The notes: generated by a model from the letters alone, not told the origin. A stretch of DNA of 19,858 bases from CAG-791 sp045113775 (GCA_045113775.1 JBGUJH010000167.1:1-19858); one strand, 5' to 3'; positions 8,327 to 15,579 are shown, counted from the stretch's first letter. A program made the numbers and translations.

Positions 8327-9190
8327 TCACAACAGTTCCTTATAAATGTCTCTTTTCGACACCCCTCTGTCCGCTGCGACTTTTTTCATCGCTTCTTTGC
8401 GGCTGAGCCCCTGGTCCGTGTACATCGCCATGTGCTCCTCGAGAGACATCTCCTCAAACTTCACCCGCTTTTCTTCTTCGAGCGCCGCCCGGTCTGCCCC
8501 GGCCATCACCAGCACATACTCGCCGCGCGGCTCATTCTCACTATAATATACGATTGCCGATTCAAGTGTCATCGGCAGCGCTTCTTCGAATTTTTTGGTC
8601 AGCTCGCGGCAGAGCGTGATCTTGCGGTCACCGAGGCTGTCATAGAGTTCCTGCAGCGTCCCGCGCAGATGATGCGGCGCCTCGTAGAGAATGGTCGTCC
8701 GCTCTTCTCTCTTCAACTGTTCCAAAATATACCTGCGCTCCTTCTTATCCACCGGCAGAAATCCCTCAAAGCAGAATCTCCTGGAAGGCATTCCCGACAT
8801 GGTGAGCGCCGTGATCAGGGCACAGGCCCCCGGCAGAGAAGTCACCCGGATTCCCTGCTCGATGCACATGGCCGCAATCACTTCTCCCGGGTCAGAGATG
8901 GCAGGCGTGCCGGCGTCTGTCACTACGGCTATGTTTTGGCCGTTCCGGAGTTTGGTGATCAGCTCCTCCGCTTTCGCAAATTTGTTGTATTCGTGATAGC
9001 TGGTGAGCGGCTTCTTGATTCCGAAGTGGTTGAGAAGGCGCAGTGTGTTGCGCGTGTCCTCCGCGGCGATCAGGTCCACTTCCTCGAGAGTTCGCAGCAC
9101 TCTTTCAGTGATGTCGCCCAGGTTGCCGATCGGCGTGGCGCAGAGGTACAGAGTGCCGGCTGTGGTCTCGTTTGTATTGTCAGGATTCAT
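8327..9190 (-). CDS. rsmI: 16S rRNA (cytidine1402-2'-O)-methyltransferase
   Basis: RsmI uses S-adenosylmethionine to methylate the ribose of C1402 in the 16S rRNA decoding centre. The 287-residue length fits the family. Visible hallmarks are LYLCATPIGNLGDITER (about 14-30), the IAAEDTRNTLRLLNHF block (about 41-56), the TDAGTPAISDPG loop (91-102) and SLPGACALITALTMSG (118-133), all typical of the tetrapyrrole-methylase fold of this family. The C-terminus carries the extra helical domain, ending DRGVSKRDIYKELL. GAAAGGAAA lies upstream of the ATG. It is the last gene of the housekeeping run, about 60 bases after the tRNA methyltransferase gene, and is likely co-transcribed with it. Confidence 0.95.
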   Translation of the reverse strand: MNPDNTNETTAGTLYLCATPIGNLGDITERVLRTLEEVDLIAAEDTRNTLRLLNHFGIKKPLTSYHEYNKFAKAEELITKLRNGQNIAVVTDAGTPAISDPGEVIAAMCIEQGIRVTSLPGACALITALTMSGMPSRRFCFEGFLPVDKKERRYILEQLKREERTTILYEAPHHLRGTLQELYDSLGDRKITLCRELTKKFEEALPMTLESAIVYYSENEPRGEYVLVMAGADRAALEEEKRVKFEEMSLEEHMAMYTDQGLSRKEAMKKVAADRGVSKRDIYKELL

Positions 9191-9250
9191 GTTGTTTCCT
9201 TTCTAGCATGTTCAACCGGAAAGTGCCCGAGAAGCTGCTCCCAAGGGCCC

Positions 9251-10030
9251 TCAATATCCATAAACTTCATAGATCTCATCCGTATAAACGCCCGGCTCCC
9301 TGTACACGATCAGCGGCTTCTCCACCGTGAGCCGCGGCCGCCCGCCGCGCGTGCAGTCGAGCAGGACCATGTTGGGTTCCCGGTCCACATAGGGGTACAC
9401 AAGCCGCATCCGCTTGGGCTCCAGCCCGTGGTCCCGCAGCGTCGTCATGATCTCCGCCAGCCGGAAAGGCCGGTGCACAAGATAGAAGTGCCCGCCCGGC
9501 TTGAGCAGCCGCTCTGCTGCCCTCGCCACATCCTCGAAATCGCACAGCACTTCGTGCCGGGCGATCGCTTTGGGGCTGTCCGGATTCTGCAGGCCATGTC
9601 CACCGATCATATACGGAGGGTTGCAGGTGACCAAACCAAAAGAAGCAGGCGCAAAAAGCGCGTCTGCCTCTCTAATGTCACCCTGCAGGATTCGGACCCG
9701 GTCCTCGAGCCCGTTGAGCTTTACGCTTCTCGATGCCATTTCCGCGCTGTCCGGCTGGATCTCAAGCCCTGTCAAAAAATTGCAGTCCGACTTGGCCGAC
9801 ATCAAAAGCGGTATGATTCCCGTTCCCGTGCCAAGATCGAGCAATTCTTCGCGGGCCATAGAGCGTCCGCCGATGCCCTCCTGAATGAACCCGGTGAGCA
9901 GCACCGCATCCATCCCAAAGCAGAACCTGGCAGGATCCTGAATGATCCTGAGGCCGCTGCGCTGCAGGTCATCGATTTTTTCTCCCGGATGCAGCAGCTG
10001 CTCCTCCGGGAGTTCCGATTCAACTCTCAA
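9251..10030 (-). CDS. tRNA1(Val) N6-adenine methyltransferase (TrmN6/YfiC family)
   Basis: The 259-residue protein is a class I SAM-dependent methyltransferase. It shows FCFGMDAVLLTGF (about 37-49), the SAM-binding DLGTGTG (65-71), GLEIQPDSAEMASRSVKLN with the acidic ribose-binding end of strand 2 (about 88-106), and the N6-adenine catalytic motif NPPY (137-140). E. coli YfiC/TrmN6 methylates A37 of tRNA1(Val); the exact substrate here is inferred from family membership. The start codon is TTG, supported by AAGGAG six bases upstream and by good family alignment from that point. It lies about 50 bases after ricT. RsmI, another RNA methyltransferase, follows it, an order common in Clostridia. 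Confidence 0.9.
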   Translation of the reverse strand: MRVESELPEEQLLHPGEKIDDLQRSGLRIIQDPARFCFGMDAVLLTGFIQEGIGGRSMAREELLDLGTGTGIIPLLMSAKSDCNFLTGLEIQPDSAEMASRSVKLNGLEDRVRILQGDIREADALFAPASFGLVTCNPPYMIGGHGLQNPDSPKAIARHEVLCDFEDVARAAERLLKPGGHFYLVHRPFRLAEIMTTLRDHGLEPKRMRLVYPYVDREPNMVLLDCTRGGRPRLTVEKPLIVYREPGVYTDEIYEVYGY

Positions 10031-10081
10031 ATCTTTGCTCCTTTTCAGGTGTCAGTATTCTTATTCGGGTTCCAATGTTCT

Positions 10082-11863
10082 TCACTCAGATGCTCCCGAA
10101 CCGGATCCGCCCTGTCCCTGTCCGCCGCCCTGATAATTCCTGCGCTTATTGAATCTGCGGTTGCCGCGGTTCTGGCGGTCTCCGCGGTCCTGGCTGTCTC
10201 CGCGGTTCTGGTTTTCACCGCGTCCCTGGGCATCTCCGCGGTTCTGATTATCGCCGCGATACTGACGATTTCCGCGGTCCTGGTTGTCGCCGCGATTCTG
10301 GCGGTCGCTGCGATCCTGGTTGTCGCCGCGGTTCTGGCGATTGCCTCGGTTCTGGCGGTCTCCGCGGTCGCGGGAGTTCTGGTTCTGGCGCTCCTGGCTC
10401 TCAAGTTTCTCGAGCTCCTGCGCCTCCTTGAAATCTATATTATCTTTGCGGGCACGATTGCCGCCCCTGCGTCTCCTGCGCAGGATAGTCAGATCGTCCA
10501 CGTGATATTCGTGATATTCTTTCTCGTCATCCACTTCCACGAGGATGCGCACTGTCTGGCGGAGCACATTGACACTCTCCACCAGGCCGCTCAGGCCGTC
10601 TTTTCCCTGCACCTCATCGCCGACTTTGGGCAGATTGCGGTTAAGTTCCTCGTATGTATCGGCCTCGTTCTTGAGGCAGCACATCAGACGCCCGCAGACG
10701 CCGGAGATCTTGCCGGGATTGAGGGAAAGATTCTGCTCCTTGGCCATCTTGATGGAGACCGGAATAAACTCGCTCATCCATGTATGACAGCAGAGAGGTC
10801 TGCCGCAGATGCCGTAGCCTCCCAATATTTTGGTCTCGTCGCGGACGCCGATCTGGCGCAGCTCGATGCGGGTCCGGAATACGCTGGCCAGGTCTTTGAC
10901 CAGGTCGCGGAAGTCCACGCGCCCGTCCGCCGTAAAATAGAACAGCACCTTACTGTTGTCGAATGTGTACTCCGCGTTGATGAGCTTCATCTCGAGGCCG
11001 TGCGCCTGGATCTTCTCCTGGCATATGCGGTAAGCCTCCTTCTCCTTGACGCGGTTGCGGCGCTCCGTCTCATCATCCTCGGAAGTCGCGATGCGGATTA
11101 CGTCTTTGAGCGGCTGCTGGAGCTTGCTCGCCTTAATGTTCATCGGAAAGCCGACGACCGTCCCGTACTCGATGCCTCTGACAGTCTCGACGATCACGTG
11201 ATTGCCGTGCCTGACTACGAACTCTCCCGGGTTAAAATAGAAAACTTTGACAGCATTCCTGAACCGCACGCCAATTACACGCACCGTTGCATCGCTGTCG
11301 TAAACAACCGGCTGGGCAACAGATGCATTCTCTGATCCTTCCGCCGCATCTTCTTCGGCATCATTCGATGATTCGGCCTTTTCCACTGCCTCTGATGATT
11401 CGGCCTCTGATGATTCGGCCTCAGTCACTGCCTCTGATGCAGCTTCTCCTACCCCTTCATCATCCGGCTCACCGGCCGCTTCAGAAAGAGGCTCTTCAGA
11501 CTCGCCGGATGCAGATTCTTCTGCGGCGTCGGATTCCGACTCCTCGGCTGTGTCGGACTCCTCAGCTGTGTCAGCGGCAGGCTCTTCTGCGGCGTCGAAG
11601 GTGGGCTCTTCTGCGGCGTCGAACGCGGACTCATCGGCCGTTTCAGGTGCGGGGGCTTCTGCTTCATCAGGCTCCGGCTCCTCGCCTCTTCTTCCGGCGA
11701 TCGCGAGTGCCTGCGCGGCTGCCACTTCTTCGACCTTGCGCAGCTCTGCCGCCGCGACGCTTATGACTTCGACGTTCTCTTCGACGATCTCGACCGTCTT
11801 GCTGCCGGCGGAAACCCTGACCTCGCGTCTTTCTTCAGTAATATGTGTATGCTTTATATCCAT
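10082..11863 (-). CDS. ricT: RicT/YaaT-like PSP1 protein with repeat-rich extensions
   Basis: The core (about 186-470) is a PSP1/YaaT domain: VIGVRFRNAVKVFYF, the HGNHVIVETVRGIEYGTVVG strand pair, and two cysteine motifs CGRPLCC (353-359) and CGRLMCC (390-396). In Bacillus, RicT forms the Fe-S-containing Y-complex with RicA and RicF, which affects RNase Y-dependent RNA processing and sporulation/competence phosphorelay; this role is transferred by homology. Family members are usually near 280-310 residues, whereas this one has 593. An acidic Ala/Glu/Ser-rich region with DAAEEP-type repeats occupies about 60-182. Twelve hexapeptides of the form RG(D/N)xQN occupy 500-571, followed by a Gly/Gln/Ser tail. 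Both extensions look disordered. Start ATG is preceded by AAAAGGTGA. It lies between holB and the tRNA methyltransferase gene, the usual clostridial neighbourhood. Confidence 0.93.
   Translation of the reverse strand: MDIKHTHITEERREVRVSAGSKTVEIVEENVEVISVAAAELRKVEEVAAAQALAIAGRRGEEPEPDEAEAPAPETADESAFDAAEEPTFDAAEEPAADTAEESDTAEESESDAAEESASGESEEPLSEAAGEPDDEGVGEAASEAVTEAESSEAESSEAVEKAESSNDAEEDAAEGSENASVAQPVVYDSDATVRVIGVRFRNAVKVFYFNPGEFVVRHGNHVIVETVRGIEYGTVVGFPMNIKASKLQQPLKDVIRIATSEDDETERRNRVKEKEAYRICQEKIQAHGLEMKLINAEYTFDNSKVLFYFTADGRVDFRDLVKDLASVFRTRIELRQIGVRDETKILGGYGICGRPLCCHTWMSEFIPVSIKMAKEQNLSLNPGKISGVCGRLMCCLKNEADTYEELNRNLPKVGDEVQGKDGLSGLVESVNVLRQTVRILVEVDDEKEYHEYHVDDLTILRRRRRGGNRARKDNIDFKEAQELEKLESQERQNQNSRDRGDRQNRGNRQNRGDNQDRSDRQNRGDNQDRGNRQYRGDNQNRGDAQGRGENQNRGDSQDRGDRQNRGNRRFNKRRNYQGGGQGQGGSGSGASE
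10151..10366 (-). repeat. Twelve 18-bp tandem repeats in ricT tail
   Basis: The stretch encodes twelve consecutive hexapeptides, among them RGDRQN, RGNRQN, RGDNQD, RSDRQN, RGDAQG and RGENQN, ending RGNRRF. The plus strand shows CCGCGGTTCTGGCGG-like units every 18 bases. The units keep the frame, so copy number could vary without disrupting ricT. Confidence 0.85.
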
Positions 11864-11913
11864 TACTCACCTTTTCCTGTTGTCTATATATAAAATTTTT
11901 TAAGGCCGATAAG

Positions 11914-11933
11914 TTTCGAAACATTTCGAAACA
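11914..11933. repeat. Tandem 10-bp TTTCGAAACA repeat before ricT
   Basis: TTTCGAAACA occurs twice back to back, and each unit contains the palindrome TTTCGAAA. It lies in the 120-base gap between holB and ricT, upstream of an AT-rich TATATATA stretch and the ricT ribosome binding site. The spacing would suit a regulator site for an internal ricT promoter, but no convincing -35 box is visible. Confidence 0.5.
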
Positions 11934-11983
11934 ATTACCATCTCCTCAAAAAAAACATATGAACTATTAGCGGGTCCCCGCAC

Positions 11984-13168
11984 TCATATCCGCCTCCGGT
12001 ACTGCTGCCTGATCTTCAGGAACATGACCTCAAAAACCGAATCCGCCGCGACATTGGACTTAAGCCGCCGCGACGCCAGGTCGACTTCATCGAGGATCAT
12101 TCCGAGCTGCTCGTATCCGAGCATACCTGCGGCTTCTATAATATACTGTATGTCCTCCTGAAAAATCAAGTTTTCGCTGTTTTGTGCACTAAAATACAGC
12201 AAAATATCCCTGAACCACATCATCACGAAGCTCAGGACCTCTTCCCGCCGCGCCGGCTCTATGCCTGACGCGAACTCGCTCACCTGCATGGCGTCGGCGC
12301 GCTGCAGATGCGCCAGGAAGTCGACGGTCTTGTCCCGCAGTTCCAGGAATTCCTGATCTTGTGTGAGGAGCAGCGCCTGTCCCGGGTTGCCGCCCGCGAA
12401 CCGCGCCAGAATCTGCGCCTGGTCCTGTGGCAGTTCCTTCTCCCGCTGCAGAAACTCCGCAATCTGCGCCTCCTCCACGGCCCGCGTCTGCAGAATGACG
12501 CACCGGCTCAGTATCGTTGGCAAAAAAGCGCTGAGCCCATCCGCGATCAAAATAATGACAGCATACTCCGGCGGTTCTTCGAGCGTCTTGAGCAGGGCGT
12601 TCTGCGCCTGGATGGTCAGTTTCTCCGCGTCCGGAATGATATAGATCTTGCGCGCGTTGGAATAAGGCTTGATCGAAAGGTCCGCACGCATGTCGCGGAT
12701 CTCTTTGACGCTGATGCTGTTCGGTTTCTCGTGGGTGATCGTAATTATATCCGGCTGGTTGCCGCTCTGCGCCTGCAGGCAGGACAGGCACTTGCCGCAG
12801 GGCTCGAGCAGGCGCGTGCGCGGACGCATGGCCGCCGGCTCCGACGTATTGGAACGCGCAGCCGCCGGCTCCGACGAATTCGGGCGCGCAGCTGCCGGCT
12901 CCGACGAATTCGGGCGCGCGGCCGCTTGCGCCGACGAACCCGCTTTCTTTGCCGCCCGACCGGCGGCAGCCGGCTCCCTCATCTCAATTTCTTCCAGTTC
13001 CAGATCCTCGCACTGCAGCGCCGCCGCAAAAATCGACGCGATCGTCTTGCGGCCGGACCCGGCATCTCCGCTGATCATGTAGGCATGCGAAACACTGCCC
13101 GTCCTGAGGGCATTATACAGATGCTCTATGATGGCCTTCTGGCCTATGATATCTGAAAATTTCCGCAT
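11984..13168 (-). CDS. holB: DNA polymerase III delta' subunit with repeat insertion
   Basis: HolB is the delta' subunit of the clamp loader that places the beta sliding clamp on DNA. The 394-residue product starts FSDIIGQKAIIEHL, has the Walker A-like GDAGSGRKT (34-42), SHAYMISG before it, the segment KIYIIPDAEKLTIQAQNALLKTLEEPP and the SRC motif in PTILSRCVIL, all typical of delta'/DnaX-type AAA+ subunits. The four zinc-module cysteines are visible, but C53 is separated from C124, C127 and C130 by an Ala/Pro/Ser-rich insertion. That insertion contains three ten-residue units AAARPNSSEP, AAARPNSSEP and AAARSNTSEP (82-111), whereas the family normally has only a short linker. AGGGAG lies five bases before the ATG. 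It is flanked by the gmk-like gene upstream and ricT downstream, which is the usual order. Confidence 0.93.
   Translation of the reverse strand: MRKFSDIIGQKAIIEHLYNALRTGSVSHAYMISGDAGSGRKTIASIFAAALQCEDLELEEIEMREPAAAGRAAKKAGSSAQAAARPNSSEPAAARPNSSEPAAARSNTSEPAAMRPRTRLLEPCGKCLSCLQAQSGNQPDIITITHEKPNSISVKEIRDMRADLSIKPYSNARKIYIIPDAEKLTIQAQNALLKTLEEPPEYAVIILIADGLSAFLPTILSRCVILQTRAVEEAQIAEFLQREKELPQDQAQILARFAGGNPGQALLLTQDQEFLELRDKTVDFLAHLQRADAMQVSEFASGIEPARREEVLSFVMMWFRDILLYFSAQNSENLIFQEDIQYIIEAAGMLGYEQLGMILDEVDLASRRLKSNVAADSVFEVMFLKIRQQYRRRI
12831..12950 (-). repeat. 30-bp tandem repeat inside holB
   Basis: There are three full units at 12831-12860, 12861-12890 and 12891-12920, each built on GCCGCCGGCTCCGACG and a GAATTCGGGCGCGCA-type half. 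A decayed fourth unit lies at 12921-12950. The two central units differ at only two or three bases, so the expansion looks recent. The 30-bp period preserves the reading frame. Confidence 0.9.
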
Positions 13169-13217
13169 TCCGTCTCCCTGCCGGCCAAGTTCCCCGCGTA
13201 CCAGGTCTTCTCGCCGG

Positions 13218-13251
13218 CCAAATCTCCCCGCGAGCCAAATCTCCCCGCGAG
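13218..13251. repeat. Two exact 17-bp tandem repeats before holB
   Basis: CCAAATCTCCCCGCGAG occurs twice in direct succession. A diverged third unit (CCAAGTTCCCCGCG) lies nearer holB at about 13187. The 93-base gap between the gmk-like gene and holB is otherwise featureless. The 17-bp period does not preserve a frame, consistent with non-coding spacer. Confidence 0.75.
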
Positions 13252-13261
13252 CCTTGTCTCC

Positions 13262-13873
13262 TCACATCATTTCGATCAGATACTGGCGGATCTCTTTTTT
13301 GCACCGCTCCAGGCTGTCGTTCTCAAAGCGCCTCGTGATACCCGCCTCCGCGATCTTCTCGTCAGAGAAGTCCTCGCAGTCGGCGAGGAAGCGGCGGCAG
13401 AGTTCTCTGTATTTTGGCTGTTCTTCGGCGCGCTCCCGGTCAAGCGCCCTCTGCAGGCGCTCGCCGTCCTCCACTTCGATGTAGATCGGCACTACTTTGT
13501 CCGCCCCATAATATCCGCGCAGCGCGACAAAGGACTCCAGCGTACCGATCAGGAGCGTGCTGTGGGCGGCCAGGTCGATCTGCCCGTCGTCCGCCGTGAA
13601 GTAATACCACGGCCCGTGCACCGTCTCGTAGCACCGCGACTCAATGATCCTGCCAGCGCTCTCCAGCGCGCGCAGCTCGTCCACCGTGTAAAAGTGATAC
13701 TCCCTCCCGTCCTGCTCTCCGGCCCTGATCGGGCGGGTAGTACAGGGAACGAGGCGCTCAAAAGGAAGCGCCCCGTCGTTAAGAAGTTCTCGATATAAAG
13801 TATCTTTTCCAGTGCCGCTTTTTCCGATGATGCAAAATATCTTATGCCGCACTGTATCGTTCCCATTTACCAT
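13262..13873 (-). CDS. Guanylate kinase-like nucleotide kinase
   Basis: Guanylate kinases phosphorylate GMP to GDP with ATP. With the start chosen here the product has 203 residues. It shows the P-loop GKSGTGKDT, the GMP-binding CTTRPIRAGEQDGREYHF block and a C-terminal ERCKKEIRQYL helix. The lid and substrate segments differ from standard Gmk: ETVHGPWYYF replaces the usual GNYYGT-like region, and LLIGTLESFVAL replaces the usual LDID-QGA region. It may be a divergent paralogue rather than the cell's main Gmk. The start is uncertain: ATG at 13873 lies in a duplicated pyk-tail sequence, an ATG at 13915 overlaps the pyk stop, and a GTG codon lies seven codons further in; none has a strong ribosome binding site. 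It is translationally coupled or nearly so to pyk and precedes holB. Confidence 0.82.
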   Translation of the reverse strand: MVNGNDTVRHKIFCIIGKSGTGKDTLYRELLNDGALPFERLVPCTTRPIRAGEQDGREYHFYTVDELRALESAGRIIESRCYETVHGPWYYFTADDGQIDLAAHSTLLIGTLESFVALRGYYGADKVVPIYIEVEDGERLQRALDRERAEEQPKYRELCRRFLADCEDFSDEKIAEAGITRRFENDSLERCKKEIRQYLIEMM

Positions 13874-13899
13874 ACTTCGATTACTCTCGTTTCTGTGCT
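13867..13899 (-). pseudogene. Remnant second pyk 3' end
   Basis: Reading on past the pyk stop in the same frame gives STETRVIEVW and then TAA, closely matching the genuine end NTNMTRVIEVW and TGA. Over the last 24 bases the copies at 13909-13932 and 13867-13890 differ at four positions: three are third-position synonymous changes and the fourth is TGA versus TAA. This looks like the tail of a different pyk allele left behind by recombination, not a simple slippage duplication. The inferred gmk-like start ATG sits inside it. Confidence 0.7.
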
Positions 13900-13908
13900 C
13901 CGATCGCG

Positions 13909-15321
13909 TCACCATACTTCGATGACCCTGGTCATGTTTGTATTGCCTGCGACGCCAAGCGGCACGCCTGCCGTGAGGACGATGTTGTCGCCTTTCTGTA
14001 CATAGCCGGCCTTCTTGGCCGCGTCGATCGCCGCATCAAAGAGCATTTCCTCTCTGTCCTCCTGCGGGATGTTGAGCGGGAATACGTCAAAGAGCACGTT
14101 CATCTGGCACGCGACAGACTCACTGATCGTGCAGGCGATGATAGGACAGGTGGGTTTATATCTGGACAGACGGTTCGCCGTGAAGCCGGAGATCGTGACT
14201 GTGATGATCGCTTTGGCGTTGATATCTCCAGCCACCGTGCAAGTCGCATGAGAGATCGCGGTCGTGATATCAGTCATGTCGTCGTCAAACTGCTTCATGC
14301 GCTGTTTGTAATGAATATCCTTCTCTGCGCGCTCCGCGATGATGGACATAGTCTTTACAGCTTCTTCAGGGTATGAACCTGCTGCGGTCTCACCGGAGAG
14401 CATGATCGCCGTCGTTCCGTCATAGATCGCGTTCGCGACGTCCGTCGCCTCTGCTCTTGTGGGACGGGGATTCTTCATCATGGAGTCGAGCATCTGGGTC
14501 GCTGTAACAACGATCTTGCCCAGCTGATTGGCTCTCTTGATGATGTGCTTCTGGATTACGGGAACTTCCTCGAGCGGAACTTCCACGCCCAGGTCGCCGC
14601 GGGCGACCATGACGCCGTCAGCCGCCTCGAGGATCTCCTCGATGTTGTTGACGCCCTGGACAGATTCTATTTTGGCAATGATCTTCATGCGGCTGTTGTT
14701 GGCCTCGAGGATCTCGCGGATCTCTTTGACGTCTTTGGCCGTGCGCGTAAAGGACGCGGCGATGAAATCATAGCCCATACGGCATCCGAACTCGATGTCG
14801 GAGCGGTCCTGCTTGCTGATAAAAGGCATGGACAGGTCGGCGCCGGGCAGGTTCACGCCCTTGTGGTTGGAGACCGGGCCGCCGTTGATGACTGTGCAGA
14901 CGACCTCGGTATCTGTCTTGGAATCGACGCGCAGGCCGATCAGGCCGTCATCGATCAGGACCATGCCGCCAACGCTCACGTCAGCCGGAAGGTCCTCATA
15001 AGTTACGGATGCTCTGGTGCTGTCGCCCATCACTTCCTCAGTAGTCAGGGTAAATGTCTGCCCCTTTTCGAGCACGACCTTTCCACCCTCAAAGTCGCGC
15101 AACCGGATCTCGGGTCCCTTGGTGTCCAGAAGCGTGGCCACCGGCTTGCCCATCTCGCGGCGCATGCGGACTACTCTGCGAAACTTTGCTTCATGCTCCT
15201 CATGCGTTCCGTGTGAAAAATTGAATCTGGCAACATTCATGCCTGCCTCAATCAGTTTCCTGAGCATCTCCTCGCTCTCGCTTGCAGGACCTATCGTGCA
15301 GATGATCTTTGTTTTGCGCAT
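13909..15321 (-). CDS. pyk: Pyruvate kinase
   Basis: Pyruvate kinase transfers phosphate from PEP to ADP, giving pyruvate and ATP in the last step of glycolysis. The 470-residue length matches the short form without the extra C-terminal PEP-utiliser-like domain of Bacillus Pyk. It begins KTKIICTIGPAS and has MNVARFNFSHG, DTKGPEIR (66-73), the catalytic lysine in IIAKIES (K217), the metal-binding MVARGDLGVE (238-247), the substrate segment TATQMLDSM and PRPTRAEATDVANAIYDG, and SGETAAG. GGAGGG precedes the ATG by about six bases, and an extended -10 promoter lies about 75 bases upstream. It heads the housekeeping run. In many clostridial genomes I recall a different gene upstream of gmk-like/holB, so its position may be acquired. 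Its last codons overlap a potential upstream start of the gmk-like gene, and a second copy of its 3' end follows. Confidence 0.97.
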   Translation of the reverse strand: MRKTKIICTIGPASESEEMLRKLIEAGMNVARFNFSHGTHEEHEAKFRRVVRMRREMGKPVATLLDTKGPEIRLRDFEGGKVVLEKGQTFTLTTEEVMGDSTRASVTYEDLPADVSVGGMVLIDDGLIGLRVDSKTDTEVVCTVINGGPVSNHKGVNLPGADLSMPFISKQDRSDIEFGCRMGYDFIAASFTRTAKDVKEIREILEANNSRMKIIAKIESVQGVNNIEEILEAADGVMVARGDLGVEVPLEEVPVIQKHIIKRANQLGKIVVTATQMLDSMMKNPRPTRAEATDVANAIYDGTTAIMLSGETAAGSYPEEAVKTMSIIAERAEKDIHYKQRMKQFDDDMTDITTAISHATCTVAGDINAKAIITVTISGFTANRLSRYKPTCPIIACTISESVACQMNVLFDVFPLNIPQEDREEMLFDAAIDAAKKAGYVQKGDNIVLTAGVPLGVAGNTNMTRVIEVW

Positions 15322-15395
15322 TTCTACCCTCCATGTAATTGTTTCCTGATATGTTAAGTTGATAGTGCTTTGTTAGTCAAAACTTTGCTTTTTCT

Positions 15396-15404
15396 ATTAT
15401 AGCA
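15396..15404 (-). promoter_or_regulatory. Extended -10 promoter upstream of pyk
   Basis: The minus strand reads TGCTATAAT, a consensus TATAAT box with the TGn extension. The -35 region is weak, as is usual for extended -10 promoters. It would give a leader of about 70 bases before pyk. A second weaker possibility is TTGACT followed after 17 bases by TTAACA nearer to the gene. Confidence 0.65.
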
Positions 15405-15508
15405 TAGAGGAACTTAGTTGAGGGATGGAATAAAGTGGAGTGTTGGAATTGTGGGAGATAGTGAAGAAGTCTTTGGAGAGAAATTCCGGGCCGGTAAACC
15501 AGTGCATC

Positions 15509-15545
15509 AAAAAAACTTTCCTCCGCCCTGCATAGTCACAGGAAA
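15509..15545 (-). terminator. Probable terminator after the EIIB gene
   Basis: On the minus strand TTTCCT pairs with AGGAAA across a 17-base loop, followed by G and seven Ts. The stem is short and AT-rich with a large loop, so efficiency is uncertain. It lies 35 bases after the EIIB stop and upstream of the pyk promoter. The remainder of 15405-15508 shows no further feature. Confidence 0.4.
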
Positions 15546-15579
15546 CAGAAAGAAAGCTTTTTATTTACATCTCCCGATG

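Noticed and set aside
10151..10366. Repeat array considered as a CRISPR
   Set aside because: Units are 18 bp, contiguous without spacers, and in frame in ricT. No cas genes are present.
8249..11335. 1,028-codon open frame on the plus strand
   Set aside because: It runs antisense through rsmI, the tRNA methyltransferase gene and most of ricT, all of which have clear family motifs. It lacks recognisable domains, and its low-complexity part mirrors the ricT repeat. GC-rich codon use keeps the antisense frame open.
11897..11952. Possible 13-codon leader peptide between holB and ricT (ATG near 11942, minus strand)
   Set aside because: GAGG-type sequence touches the ATG, too close for a normal start, and the codons run through the tandem palindrome. 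There is no attenuator-like structure.
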